The notes: a model not told the origin generated them from the letters alone. Counted from the stretch's first letter, positions 8,125 through 17,184 are shown. The stretch is 64,000 nucleotides of DNA from Intrasporangium oryzae NRRL B-24470 (GCF_000576595.1 NZ_AWSA01000022.1:1-64000); one strand, 5' to 3'. Made by a program: numbers and translations.

Positions 8125-8913
8125 CTAGGCGGTGGCGACCCCATCGGCGTCGAGCTGCACCCGGAGGTCGTCGAGCGTCCGCCGGAGCAGGCGGCTCACC
8201 TGCATGGCGGACAGACCCATCGTCTCGGCGATCTCGGCCTGGGTCAGGTCGTCGCCGAAGCGCAGCTCGACGAGCGTCTGGTCACGGGCGGGGAGTCGCT
8301 CGATGGCGGTGCGGACGACGATGCCGTCGTCGAGCGCCGGATCCGTCTGGGAGTCCGCCCGGGCGTCGATGAGGTCGAGCACGGGCCGGCTCCCCTCGGC
8401 GGTCGTGGCGTCGAGCGAGGCTGGGCGAAGGTTGCTCGCGGCGACCTGGGCCTCGCGGACCGACTCGACGGTGAGGTCGAGCTCGTGCGCCAGCTCGTCG
8501 ATCTCGGGGTCGTGACCGAGATCCTGCTCGAGACGCGCTCGCGCCTCGGAGACGAGCTGGCGTCGCTCCTGGAGGGCCCGCGGTGGCCGGACGAGCCAGC
8601 CGTGGTCGCGGAAGTGGCGCCGCAGCTCACCCGTGATGGTCGGGGTCGCGTAGGCGCCGAACTCCGTCGGCTTGTCGAGGTCGAATCGATGAATCGCCTT
8701 GAGCAGGGCGAGGAATGCGACCTGCTCGAGGTCTTCCCGGTCGAGTCCCCGACCGGCATACCGGTGCGCGAGAGACCTCGCCAGCGGCATGTGGATGATG
8801 GTGACCGCCTCGAGTGCGCGGTCCCGTTCTGCCTCGTTGAGCGAGGTGCGGAAGGTGGTGATGAGTTCGCGCGTCTCCGTGTCGTTTCGCGCGAAATGGT
8901 GCGAGTCGGACAT
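8125..8913 (-). CDS. RNA polymerase sigma factor, SigB/SigF/SigG type
   Basis: The alternative sigma factor has 262 residues. Region 2 includes DLEQVAFLALLKAIHRFD and the promoter-melting helix FGAYATPTITGELRRHFRD. Region 3 spans about 105-165. Region 4 carries LTQAEIAETMGLSAMQVSRLL as its helix-turn-helix. This is the architecture of the general-stress and sporulation group-3 sigmas. Its consensus in relatives is near GGTTT-N15-GGGTA. One candidate promoter of that form lies in this window ahead of a small membrane protein at 16851. No anti-sigma gene is adjacent, which is unusual for this class. Confidence 0.92.
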   Translation of the reverse strand: MSDSHHFARNDTETRELITTFRTSLNEAERDRALEAVTIIHMPLARSLAHRYAGRGLDREDLEQVAFLALLKAIHRFDLDKPTEFGAYATPTITGELRRHFRDHGWLVRPPRALQERRQLVSEARARLEQDLGHDPEIDELAHELDLTVESVREAQVAASNLRPASLDATTAEGSRPVLDLIDARADSQTDPALDDGIVVRTAIERLPARDQTLVELRFGDDLTQAEIAETMGLSAMQVSRLLRRTLDDLRVQLDADGVATA

Positions 8914-9057
8914 GATGCCTCCGGCCGTACTACGACGTCGGCGCTGGCTTGACCGCGTACCATGACGCTAGGCGCTAGGGGGCGGAATGGCAAGATTGCC
9001 TGCGGTCTCTTTCTTTCGCCGCAGTGTTTGTCCAGCCTTGGTCCGTCTCGGACACAC

Positions 9058-9915
9058 TCAGTGCGTGATGACGAGCGCTTCCAGGACCCGCCGCGCGATC
9101 TCGTCGGACCCGGTCACGGTGAAGTGGATCTCGTCGACGGCTCGCCGGCCCGCCGCGCGCCGGGTCAGGGCATCGGTGCTCAGGTGGATCGTCGTCACGT
9201 CGATCTGCTCCTCGCCGGCCGGCCGGTCGTGGCCGCTGTAGAGGGGCTCGCTGAACGGACGGCCGTCGGCTCCCGGCACGACCCGGACGCCCTCGCGGGC
9301 CACGACGGGCCCGCTCACGTCGAGGGCGACGGCGTGGCCGACCTCCACATGGGCCTCCCGGGCCACGACACGCGGCAGGGCCCGGAGGATCGCCTCGGTG
9401 AAGATCGCCGCACCTGCGGAGTCGAGGTCGCCCGGGCGGTCGAGCGCCACCCGGAGGTCCTGCTGGTGGCACCAGAGGTCGATGATCCGGATCCGGAGCA
9501 GCTCCCCGAAGGTCATCTCACCGAGCGGACCGTCGACGAGGGTGTCGAGGTCGGCGTCGAACGCCCTGACCTGGGCCACGCGCATCGGGGCGAACTCGGC
9601 CAGCTCGCGTGCGACCTCGCTCCCGGGGCGGCTCCGGCGGGTCTCCACGTCCTGCTCGATGACCCAGGCCAGCTGCGAACTGACGTGGTCGTAGGCGGGC
9701 ACGGTCACGGGCTCACGGCTGATGCCGGCGAACGCCTTCTCGGTGCCGACGACGTGCGAGAGCTGGTCCTTGACCGTCCAGCCGGGGCACTCGGTCTGCC
9801 AGTCGAACTGGTCGTCACGGCAGGACGCTCCGAGGTCGACGACCGACTGGAGCGTCCGCTCGAAGGCGTCGAGCAACCCGGCTCGGTCCTCGGGGGCAGG
9901 CGGGTGCATCGGCAT
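9058..9915 (-). CDS. maleylpyruvate isomerase-family mycothiol-dependent protein (DinB fold)
   Basis: The 285 residues have the two-domain layout of actinomycete proteins annotated as mycothiol-dependent maleylpyruvate isomerase family. Near the N-terminus FDWQTECPGWTVKDQLSHVVGTE carries the first metal-binding His. LLRIRIIDLWCHQQDLR supplies the further metal ligands. A C-terminal SCP2-like domain follows (about 185-285, ending EIHFTVTGSDEIARRVLEAL). Mycothiol is the thiol cofactor of actinomycetes. The substrate here is unknown. It is divergent from the CopD-CtaG gene with only 26 bp between starts. Confidence 0.85.
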   Translation of the reverse strand: MPMHPPAPEDRAGLLDAFERTLQSVVDLGASCRDDQFDWQTECPGWTVKDQLSHVVGTEKAFAGISREPVTVPAYDHVSSQLAWVIEQDVETRRSRPGSEVARELAEFAPMRVAQVRAFDADLDTLVDGPLGEMTFGELLRIRIIDLWCHQQDLRVALDRPGDLDSAGAAIFTEAILRALPRVVAREAHVEVGHAVALDVSGPVVAREGVRVVPGADGRPFSEPLYSGHDRPAGEEQIDVTTIHLSTDALTRRAAGRRAVDEIHFTVTGSDEIARRVLEALVITH

Positions 9916-9941
9916 GGCACCACACTACTTACCCTTGGAGC

Positions 9942-12059
9942 ATGTCCCTCCCCGATCGCGTCGCCCGCTCCTCCGGCCCCGCCGCCGGCGCCTCCACGGG
10001 TGGCTCGAAGCGCGGATCGACGGGCGCTGCGGTCACGACCACCACGGGCCGGCACTCGCTCGCCCTGTGGCTCGTCCCGACCGTCATCGTCGTGGGCCTG
10101 CTCGCCAGCGTGCTCGCGGCCCGCTCGACCGGGGCCACCATGGCCCCGCCTGCGGGACTGACGGACGCCGGACCGGTCGTGCGCTGGGCCCTGCCCCTCG
10201 TCGGCGTCGTCCACGACCTCGCCGCCGCCCTCACCGTAGGTGCCCTCCTGCTCGCCGCGACGATGATCCCCGGCGCCTCCCCCAAGGCGACCGTCGCCCC
10301 CGACGAGCCGCGCAGGGCCTTCGCCCTCCGAGTCGCGACGGGCGCCGCCTTCGTGTGGGCCGTCGCCGGTGCCGTGGGCGTCGTCCTCACCTTCGCCGAC
10401 GCAGCCGGTATGCCGCTGAGCGACCCCGCGTTCGGCACCGAGCTCATGAGCTCGGTATGGCCCATCGAGACGCTTCGCGTCGGCCTCATCAGCGCGGTCG
10501 CGGCCTTCGTCGTCGCGACCGGCGCGGCCGTGGCCCGGACCCGAGGGGCTGCGGTGGCCCTCACGGTCGTCGCCGTCCTCGGCGTTCTCGTCCTGGCCCT
10601 GGGCGGGCACGCGGGTGGCTCGTCCGACCACGAGACCGCCGTCAACGCGATGGCCGTCCACCTGCTCAGCGCCTCGATCTGGGTCGGTGGCCTGATCGCC
10701 CTGGTCGTCCTGCGCTCCTCGCTCGCCGCGGGCCTGGGGCCGGTCGCCCGCCGCTACTCGACGGTGGCCCTGTGGTGCTTCGTGGCCCTCGCCCTCTCCG
10801 GGGTCATGGCGGCCACCACGCGCCTCGGCGGCTGGTCCGACCTCACCACGCCCTACGGCATACTCCTGATCGTCAAGGCGACGGCGCTCGCCCTGCTCGG
10901 GGTGGCCGGCTGGCGGCACCGGACGTCGACGATCGACGCCATCGAGGCCACGGCGCCGACGATGACGGGGGCGAGCCGTCCCTTCTTCCGGCTGGCCGCC
11001 GCCGAGACCCTGCTCATGGCCGTCGCCTTCGGGGTGGCCACGGCGCTCGCACGGAGCGCGCCCCCCAAGCCCGAGTCGGTCGTCGACCCCAGCCCTGCTC
11101 TCGCGCTGACCGGCTACCCCGCGCCGGCCGCCCCGACGGCGACGTCGTGGCTGACCGCGTGGCGCATCGAGTGGCTCTTCCTCGCCGTCGGGCTGCTCGC
11201 CATCGGGCTCTACCTCGCCGGCGTCGTGCGCCTGCACCGCCGCGGCGACCGGTGGCCGGTCGGTCGCACGATCACCTGGGTCATCGGATGGCTCCTCTTC
11301 GTCTACGCGACCAACGGCGTGCTCGGCATCTACGGCCGGGTCGCCTTCTCGTGGCACATGACGCTCCACATGGTCGAGGCCATGGTCATCCCGATCTTCC
11401 TCGTGCTCGGGGCACCCGTGACGCTCGCCCTGCGCACCCTCCGCCCCCGGTCCGATGGGACTCTCGGGCCGCGTGAGCTGCTCCTCGGGCTCATCCACTC
11501 GCGGTTCCTCGCCGTCATCGGCAACCCCATCTTCGCGGCCGCGTTCTTCTTCATGAGCCTCGTCGCCTTCTACTGGACGGGCCTGTTCGAGCTCGCCCTG
11601 ACGACCCACACCGGTCACCTGATCATGACCGCCCACTTCCTCCTGGCCGGCTACCTCTTCGCGTGGGTCCTCATCGGCGTCGACCCGGGCCCGAAGCGCT
11701 GGAGCCCGGCCTTCCGGCTCATCGTGCTCTTCGCGACGATCGCCTTCCATGCCTTCTTCGGTGTCGCGATGATCAGCGGGACGACCGTCCTCGCGCCCGA
11801 CTTCTTCGAGTACCTCAAGCTCCCGTGGGTGCCTGACCCGCTCGCCGACCAGCGCACCGGCGGCTCGGTCGCGTGGGCCATCGGCGAGCTGCCGGCCCTC
11901 GTCCTCGCCCTCATCGTGGCCGCCCAGTGGTTCCGGTCCGACAGTGCCGACGCCGTCCGGGGGGACCGGCGGGCCGAGCGCGACGGCGATGCCGAGCTCG
12001 CGGCATACAACGCCCGTCTTGCGGCGCTGGCCCAGCGGGACGAGCGCGCGGACCGCTGA
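9942..12059 (+). CDS. CopD/CtaG fusion membrane protein (copper transfer and cytochrome oxidase assembly)
   Basis: The 705 residues form two membrane domains. Roughly 40-380 resembles CopD of copper-resistance systems, with PLVGVVHDLAAALTVGALLLA and AVHLLSASIWVGGLIAL helices carrying His residues. Roughly 410-680 is a caa3-type CtaG domain (FSWHMTLHMVEAMVIPIFLVLG, GHLIMTAHFLLAGYLFAWVLIGVDP). CtaG-type proteins help load copper into cytochrome oxidase and CopD-type proteins move copper across the membrane. The fusion is common in actinomycetes, and the copper role is inferred from family membership. The ATG follows TTGGAG at short spacing. Confidence 0.88.
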   Translation: MSLPDRVARSSGPAAGASTGGSKRGSTGAAVTTTTGRHSLALWLVPTVIVVGLLASVLAARSTGATMAPPAGLTDAGPVVRWALPLVGVVHDLAAALTVGALLLAATMIPGASPKATVAPDEPRRAFALRVATGAAFVWAVAGAVGVVLTFADAAGMPLSDPAFGTELMSSVWPIETLRVGLISAVAAFVVATGAAVARTRGAAVALTVVAVLGVLVLALGGHAGGSSDHETAVNAMAVHLLSASIWVGGLIALVVLRSSLAAGLGPVARRYSTVALWCFVALALSGVMAATTRLGGWSDLTTPYGILLIVKATALALLGVAGWRHRTSTIDAIEATAPTMTGASRPFFRLAAAETLLMAVAFGVATALARSAPPKPESVVDPSPALALTGYPAPAAPTATSWLTAWRIEWLFLAVGLLAIGLYLAGVVRLHRRGDRWPVGRTITWVIGWLLFVYATNGVLGIYGRVAFSWHMTLHMVEAMVIPIFLVLGAPVTLALRTLRPRSDGTLGPRELLLGLIHSRFLAVIGNPIFAAAFFFMSLVAFYWTGLFELALTTHTGHLIMTAHFLLAGYLFAWVLIGVDPGPKRWSPAFRLIVLFATIAFHAFFGVAMISGTTVLAPDFFEYLKLPWVPDPLADQRTGGSVAWAIGELPALVLALIVAAQWFRSDSADAVRGDRRAERDGDAELAAYNARLAALAQRDERADR

Positions 12060-12078
12060 AGGCCGATTCGCGCCGGTC

Positions 12079-12106
12079 TACTACCTCACGTAGTATCTAC
12101 GTGAGG
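12079..12106. promoter_or_regulatory. overlapping palindromes at the start of the small Cys protein gene
   Basis: CCTCACGTAG-TAT-CTACGTGAGG (12084-12106) is a perfect 10-bp inverted repeat. A second one, TACTAC-N5-GTAGTA (12079-12095), overlaps its left arm. A -10-like TAGTAT sits at the centre. The right arm runs into the Shine-Dalgarno GGAGGG, 8 bp before the ATG. It could be a repressor operator, an RNA hairpin that hides the ribosome site, or both. Confidence 0.6.
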
Positions 12107-12114
12107 AGGGCAGC

Positions 12115-12309
12115 ATGTCGAAGTCCGCGTCACGATCGGTGCCGATGCCGCAGTGTCCCGTGCGCACGGGCGAGCCGTGCACCCTGTGCTTCCCCGGCGC
12201 GAGCGGACCGCAGGACTGCGGGCTCGTCTACCTCGTGCAGAGCGATCCTGAGATGCGCGAGGAGCTGGCGGCTCGCCGCCGCGAGCGCCTCGCCCAGCGC
12301 GCCGGCTGA
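12115..12309 (+). CDS. small conserved four-cysteine protein
   Basis: The 64-residue protein carries four cysteines in the pattern CPxRTGxPCxLCxPGxxGPxDC (residues 14, 22, 25 and 35). A charged C-terminal helix follows (EMREELAARRRERLAQR). The CxxC unit and small size suggest a bound metal or thiol chemistry. I recognise it as a small conserved actinomycete family of unknown function but cannot name it with certainty. It has an excellent GGAGGG ribosome site and a palindromic control region. The upstream neighbour handles copper, so metal-linked control is worth considering but is only inference. Confidence 0.75.
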   Translation: MSKSASRSVPMPQCPVRTGEPCTLCFPGASGPQDCGLVYLVQSDPEMREELAARRRERLAQRAG

Positions 12310-12330
12310 GCCGGCCGCCCGGAGTCGTGA

Positions 12331-12356
12331 CCCCTCGGAATCCCCCCGCCGAGGGG
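12331..12356. terminator. hairpin after the small Cys protein
   Basis: CCCCTCGG and CCGAGGGG form an 8-bp stem with a 10-base C-rich loop, 22 bp after the stop codon. Confidence 0.5.
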
Positions 12357-12429
12357 CCACACCCCTCCCGACCGCCGGACACGACGACCCGAGGTGTGCC
12401 CGGACGCGCGGCCGTGTGACAGTTGGGGC

Positions 12430-13254
12430 ATGAAGGTCGCGATCATCCAGCTCGCCTACGGTGACGACGAGTCGGTCGGCGAGCGCACCGCGCGCGTCGC
12501 GGATCTCGTCCGGGCCCAGGCGGGCCACGACCTCGTCGTCCTGCCCGAGCTCTGGCCCGCCGGCGGTTTCGACTACCGGCACTGGGACGAGCGGGCCGAG
12601 GCCGTCGACGGGCCCGTCGCGACCGCGCTCGCTGCCGCGGCCCGGGATGCACGGGTCACCCTCCACGGCGGCTCGATCGTCGAGCGGGCCGCGCCTCACG
12701 GCACCGACGGCCGGGGGCTGTTCAACACGAGCCTCGTCTTCTCGCCCGAGGGCCGGCTGGTCGCGACCTACCGAAAGATCCACCGCTTCGGCTTCGGCGA
12801 GGGCGAGCCGGTCCTCCTGGACGCCGGGGCCGACCTCGTCCTCGTCGACGTGCCGGTTCGCGGCGCCTCAGGCGACCGCGAACGGTCGGTCCGGGTCGGC
12901 CTGTCGACGTGCTACGACCTGCGCTTCCCCGAGCTCTACCGCCGGCTCGTCGATGCCGGGGCGGAGGCGTTCCTCGTCCCCGCCGCCTGGCCGATGGCCC
13001 GCATCAGCCACTGGACCCTCCTCGGCCAGGCTCGGGCGGTCGAGGACCAGTGCGTCGTCATCCAGTGCAACACCGCCGGCACACACGCCCGCCACGAGAT
13101 GGGCGGGCACTCGCAGGTCGTCGACGCCACCGGGAAGGTTCTGGCCCTCGCCGGTGCTGACGAGGAGGTGCTGAGCATCGACATCGACACCTCGGCGACC
13201 GCCGCGTGGCGAGACGCCTTCCCGGTCCTCACCGATCGCCGACTCGCCACCTGA
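12430..13254 (+). CDS. carbon-nitrogen hydrolase (nitrilase superfamily amidase)
   Basis: The cytoplasmic amidase-type hydrolase has 274 residues. The catalytic Glu-Lys-Cys triad is visible: E40 in VLPELWP, K116 in YRKIHRFGFGEGE and C161 in GLSTCYDLRFPELYR. The C-terminal part has QCVVIQCNTAG and GGHSQVVDATGKVLA. It is closest in style to the omega-amidase/Nit group that hydrolyses dicarboxylic acid monoamides, but the substrate is not certain. The ATG at 12430 gives the canonical MKVAIIQL opening. An upstream in-frame GTG at 12394 would add 12 unlikely residues. Confidence 0.9.
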   Translation: MKVAIIQLAYGDDESVGERTARVADLVRAQAGHDLVVLPELWPAGGFDYRHWDERAEAVDGPVATALAAAARDARVTLHGGSIVERAAPHGTDGRGLFNTSLVFSPEGRLVATYRKIHRFGFGEGEPVLLDAGADLVLVDVPVRGASGDRERSVRVGLSTCYDLRFPELYRRLVDAGAEAFLVPAAWPMARISHWTLLGQARAVEDQCVVIQCNTAGTHARHEMGGHSQVVDATGKVLALAGADEEVLSIDIDTSATAAWRDAFPVLTDRRLAT

Positions 13255-13297
13255 GCGCCGCAGCACCCCTCCGCCGTCACCGACCCAGAAGAACCTC

Positions 13298-15163
13298 ATG
13301 AGCACCGACACCACTGCATCGCCCCTCCGCGCGCGCGTCAAGGTGCGCGCCCCCGAGCTCGTCGGCCGGGGCTGGCTCAACACCGGCGGCCGCTCGATCA
13401 ACCTCGCCGACCTCCGTGGCCGTGTGACCGTGATCGACTTCTGGACCTTCTGCTGCGTCAACTGCCTGCACGTCCTCGACGAGCTCCGGCCGCTCGAGGC
13501 GCAGTACCCGGATGCGCTCACGATCATCGGCGTCCACTCCCCGAAGTTCGAGCACGAGGCCGACCCCGTCGCGCTCGCCGCAGCCGTGGAGCGGTATGCC
13601 GTCCACCACCCCGTGCTCGACGACCCCGAGCTCGTGACGTGGCGGGCCTACACGGCACGAGCCTGGCCGACGCTCGTCGTCATCGACCCCGAGGGCTTCG
13701 TCGTCGCGTCGATGTCGGGTGAGGGACACGGGCCCGGGCTCGCCTCGCTCGTCGGAGAGCTCATCGAGGAGCACGCCGCGAAGGGCACGCTCCAGCCCGG
13801 CGACGACCCCTACGTCCCGCCGGCCGCCGCCGACACGGCGCTGCGCTTTCCGGGCAAGGCCGTCCCGCTGGCCGACGGCTCGTTCATCGTGTCCGACACG
13901 GCCAACCACGAGGTCGTCCACCTCGAGGCCGACCTCGAGACCGAGCGGGCCCGCTGGGGTGGCCGCGGCGTCTTCAACGAGCCGCAGGGGGTGCTGCTCG
14001 CGCCCGACCACGTGGTCGAGGCACTCGGCATCGATGTCCTCGTCGCCGACTCGGTCAGCCATCAGCTCAAGGGAATCCGCCGGTCCGACGGTTCGGTCCA
14101 CGTTCTTGCCGGAACCGGGCAGCAGCTGCGCGAGCGGACCGGCGGGGGTCCGGCGCTCGAGCAGGCTCTGTCGACGCCGTGGGACCTCGCCTGGCTCGAC
14201 GGGCGGCTCGTCATCGCGATGGCCGGCACCCACCAGCTCTGGGCCTGGACGCCCGGCGCGACGCTCGCCGACGGGACGGTCGAGGTCCTCGGCGGCACCA
14301 CGAACGAGGGCCTGCGGGACGGCCCGGCACTCGAGGCCTGGTTCGCTCAGCCGTCGGGGCTCGCGGCCTCGACCGACGGGACACGCATCTGGATCGCCGA
14401 CTCGGAGACGTCCGCACTGCGCTCGCTCGTGGTCACCCCGGCCGGCCTCGAGGTCGAGACCCACATCGGCACAGGCCTGTTCGACTTCGGGCACCGTGAC
14501 GGCGATGCCGACCAGGCGCTCCTGCAGCACCCGCTCGGTGTGACCGAGCTGCCCGACGGGTCCGTCGCGGTCAGCGACACCTACAACGGCGCGATCCGCC
14601 GCTTCGACCCCGCGAGCGGGCAGGTGACGACCCTCGCCCAGGGTCTTGCCGAGCCGAGCGACGCCGTTGTCGAGCTCGACCCCGAGACCGGCGAGTCACG
14701 GCTCGTCGTCGTCGAGTCGGCGGCCCACCGGCTCACCCGGGTGCCGCTGCCCGACGATGCGCAGCGCGTCGACGGCCCCGCGCACCGCACGCAGCGCCCA
14801 CCGACACCACTGCCCTCCGGGCCGATCCGGCTCGAGGTCACCTTCGTGCCGCCCACAGGACAGAAGCTCGACGACCGGTGGGGCGACCCGACGATGCTCG
14901 ACGTGTCGGCATCGCCCGAGGGCCTCCTGCTCGACGGAGGCGGCAGATCCCGCGGCCTGACGCGCACGATCACGTTGGCGAGCGGCATACCCGAGGGGAC
15001 CCTCCACATCTCGGTGCAGGCGGCATCCTGTGACGGCGACCCGGTGAGGGGCGCGGTGCCCGAGCACGCCGCCTGCCACCTCTTCCAGCAGGACTGGGGA
15101 ATCCCAGTCACGATCGACGAATCCGCCGACGCGACACTGACACTCGACCTTCGCGGCGTGTAA
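13298..15163 (+). CDS. thioredoxin-like/NHL-repeat protein
   Basis: The 621-residue protein has a TlpA-like thioredoxin domain (about 15-165) with active site WTFCCVNC; C53 and C56 are the CxxC pair. NHL beta-propeller repeats follow (about 180-490; for example GVTELPDGSVAVSDTYNGAIRRF). A beta-sandwich tail is Pro/Gly-rich. The architecture matches the NHLRC2-type family found from actinobacteria to animals. No signal peptide is seen, so it is probably cytoplasmic. The domain order suggests redox activity on a partner bound by the propeller. The gene follows the nitrilase by 43 bp and may be co-transcribed with it. Confidence 0.88.
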   Translation: MSTDTTASPLRARVKVRAPELVGRGWLNTGGRSINLADLRGRVTVIDFWTFCCVNCLHVLDELRPLEAQYPDALTIIGVHSPKFEHEADPVALAAAVERYAVHHPVLDDPELVTWRAYTARAWPTLVVIDPEGFVVASMSGEGHGPGLASLVGELIEEHAAKGTLQPGDDPYVPPAAADTALRFPGKAVPLADGSFIVSDTANHEVVHLEADLETERARWGGRGVFNEPQGVLLAPDHVVEALGIDVLVADSVSHQLKGIRRSDGSVHVLAGTGQQLRERTGGGPALEQALSTPWDLAWLDGRLVIAMAGTHQLWAWTPGATLADGTVEVLGGTTNEGLRDGPALEAWFAQPSGLAASTDGTRIWIADSETSALRSLVVTPAGLEVETHIGTGLFDFGHRDGDADQALLQHPLGVTELPDGSVAVSDTYNGAIRRFDPASGQVTTLAQGLAEPSDAVVELDPETGESRLVVVESAAHRLTRVPLPDDAQRVDGPAHRTQRPPTPLPSGPIRLEVTFVPPTGQKLDDRWGDPTMLDVSASPEGLLLDGGGRSRGLTRTITLASGIPEGTLHISVQAASCDGDPVRGAVPEHAACHLFQQDWGIPVTIDESADATLTLDLRGV

Positions 15164-15251
15164 CGACGACGCGACGGGCGGTGGCGCGGCAGACTGAGGC
15201 TGTCGCGCCGGTCGCCCCGACCGACCGCGACCGACGGTCAGGCGGTGGCGC

Positions 15252-16130
15252 GTGGCAGCACAGCGATCCGGGAGCCCGGCGGCCTCCGCGCTGTCCGGCG
15301 TGTGTGGCGTGATCAGCGCGCTCCTCGTCCCGGTCGCGATCGTCGCCATCTGGGCGTCCGTCATGCTGACGCGCACCGACGTGTTCGTCGACGAGATGAG
15401 CCCGGTCCTGACCAAGCCCGAGGTCCAGCAGGCGCTCACCGACGGCGTCACGAGGGGAGTGCTCGACCGTCTCGCCCTGGGACCCGCCATCGAGAGCGCC
15501 GTGGCCCAGCCGCTCGGCACGGCGGTCGCAGGCCTCGTCGCGAGCCCGCAGGTCGAGACCGCCTGGACGCGCGCCCTCGGCGCCGCGCACCGCCAGCTCG
15601 TCGCGACGCTCCAAGGGAGCGACACCGCCCTCGTCGACGACCAGGGGCGCCTCGTCCTGAGTGTGGCGGTCCCGATCCCGGCCGCCGTGTCATCGGTGCT
15701 GAGCGCCCTGGGCGTGGCCGTGCCCGACAGCCTCCAGCCGACCGTGACCGTCCCGCTGCTCACCGCGGACGACCTCGCGAAGGCCCGGACGGCCTACCGG
15801 ACCATCGACGCGGCCCGCCTCTGGGCGCCGCTCGGCGCGCTCGCCCTCGGCGCGATCTGCATCGCGCTCGCCCGGCGGCACCGCAGGGCCGTCGTCCGAC
15901 TGGCGGTCGGGTGGGGGCTCGCCGCCCTTGCGCTCGGCCTGGCTCTCCTGACCCTCCGAGGCCCCGCGGTCGCCTCGGTCACCGACCCCATCGCGCACGC
16001 CCTCGCCGACGAGGCATCCGGAGTGGCTGTCACGCAGATGATCTGGGGGATCGGGGCCGTCCTGGCCCTGGTCGTCATCACCATGCTGGTCGCCGGGCTC
16101 ACCCGCGGCCGCGAGAAGGAGATGAGTTGA
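15252..16130 (+). CDS. hypothetical membrane protein, at least three TM helices
   Basis: The 292 residues start at a GTG. An N-terminal TM helix (about 14-38) is followed by an extracytoplasmic region of about 160 residues rich in Ala/Val. Three C-terminal helices then come at about 195-215, 225-245 and 265-285, ending in basic residues. No motif identifies a function. The stop is one base from the ATG of the next gene, a DUF308 membrane protein, so the two are coupled. The layout (single helix, outside domain, helices) suggests a sensor or integrity protein, but I would not assign it. Confidence 0.7.
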   Translation: MAAQRSGSPAASALSGVCGVISALLVPVAIVAIWASVMLTRTDVFVDEMSPVLTKPEVQQALTDGVTRGVLDRLALGPAIESAVAQPLGTAVAGLVASPQVETAWTRALGAAHRQLVATLQGSDTALVDDQGRLVLSVAVPIPAAVSSVLSALGVAVPDSLQPTVTVPLLTADDLAKARTAYRTIDAARLWAPLGALALGAICIALARRHRRAVVRLAVGWGLAALALGLALLTLRGPAVASVTDPIAHALADEASGVAVTQMIWGIGAVLALVVITMLVAGLTRGREKEMS

Positions 16131-16131
16131 G

Positions 16132-16725
16132 ATGAGTTCACCCACATCGACGGCGGAGGATGCAGTCGTCCTGTCCGCCCGGACGATGGCCACCCTCGGC
16201 GTGCTCGCCGGAGCCCTCTGGCTGGTCATCGGCATCATCGTGCTGGTGTGGCCGAGCGCCACCCTGACCGTCATCGCCGTCCTCTTCGGGCTCCAGCTGA
16301 CGATCGTCGGCATCGTCCGCCTCGTGTCCGGGCTGTTCGGCAGCGACCTCGAGGGCTGGGTCCGCGCGGCCTACGTGCTCCTCGGAGTCCTCATGCTCCT
16401 CGCCGGCATCGCCTGCCTGCGCCACCCGGTCCTCTCCATCGGGGCGATCCTGCTGCTCACCGCGGTCGGCTGGATGGTCGAAGGCATCGCCCTGGTCATC
16501 GGCGGCACCCGCGCCCGTGAGGGACGCGGCTGGCTCTTCTTCTTCGGGGCCGCCGCCATCCTCGGGTCGATCGTCCTGCTCGTCTGGCCGGTCGAGTCCG
16601 TCTCGACGCTGCTCGTGCTCGGCGGCTGGATCCTCGTCATCGTCGGCATCATCGCGCTCGTCGCCGGGATCATGGCCCTGCGAGACGTCTCGCGGGCGAC
16701 CAAGGCGAGGGCCGCCGTGGCGTGA
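16132..16725 (+). CDS. HdeD-like DUF308 membrane protein
   Basis: The 197-residue protein has six TM helices built of tandem two-helix repeats. Typical elements are LWLVIGIIVLVWPSATLTVIAVLFG, AYVLLGVLMLLAGIACL and LFFFGAAAILGSIVLLVWP. This is the DUF308 pattern of HdeD, linked to acid and envelope stress in Enterobacteria. In actinomycetes the role is unknown. It lies one base after the preceding membrane protein gene and must be co-translated with it. Confidence 0.85.
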   Translation: MSSPTSTAEDAVVLSARTMATLGVLAGALWLVIGIIVLVWPSATLTVIAVLFGLQLTIVGIVRLVSGLFGSDLEGWVRAAYVLLGVLMLLAGIACLRHPVLSIGAILLLTAVGWMVEGIALVIGGTRAREGRGWLFFFGAAAILGSIVLLVWPVESVSTLLVLGGWILVIVGIIALVAGIMALRDVSRATKARAAVA

Positions 16726-16773
16726 CCGGCCTCGCGTGAGGCGGCCCGGATGCGCGAGGGCTCGTGACGGCGG

Positions 16774-16800
16774 GGCTTGGGTCATCGCTCGAACGGGTAA
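16774..16800 (+). promoter_or_regulatory. candidate SigB/SigF-type promoter
   Basis: GGCTTG-N15-GGGTAA closely fits the general-stress sigma consensus GGTTTN-N13-15-GGGTA(T/A). It lies 50 bp upstream of the small membrane protein gene at 16851. The sigma factor at 8125-8913 in this window is of the class that would read it. Confidence 0.45.
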
Positions 16801-16850
16801 GGGCCGTCTACCAGGCGTGCAACGGTGCGCGTCGCGAGCAAGGAGACGGC

Positions 16851-17156
16851 ATGGGTATCGGACTAGGGATCCTGCTCCTCGTGGTCGGTGCGATCTTCTA
16901 CTTCACCAACCTCGACTCGAGCATGCTGAACACCAACCTCAACACGGTCGGCATCATCCTCATGGCCGGTGGTGCTCTCGCCCTGATCCTCGGCATGATC
17001 CAGAACGCCCAGCGATCGCGGACCCAGCACACCACGGTGACCGAGCGGCGTGGTGCACCCGACGTCGTCGAGCGTCGCGTCGACCCGGTCGACGACGGCG
17101 AGGTCGTCGCTGAGCGGCGGGTCGAGCGCGTCGAGCGAACTGACGACGTGTACTGA
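16851..17156 (+). CDS. small two-helix membrane protein (DUF6458-like)
   Basis: The 101-residue protein opens MGIGLGILLLVVGAIFYF, then has a short polar turn and a second helix (VGIILMAGGALALILGMI). A charged cytoplasmic tail of about 50 residues follows, with repeated ERR and VERR segments. This matches the actinomycete DUF6458 pattern as I know it. The ATG at 16851 follows AAGGAG. A stress-type promoter lies upstream, so it may be a general-stress membrane protein. Confidence 0.75.
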   Translation: MGIGLGILLLVVGAIFYFTNLDSSMLNTNLNTVGIILMAGGALALILGMIQNAQRSRTQHTTVTERRGAPDVVERRVDPVDDGEVVAERRVERVERTDDVY

Positions 17157-17184
17157 GCGAGCGGAAACCTGACGGGAATCGAGA

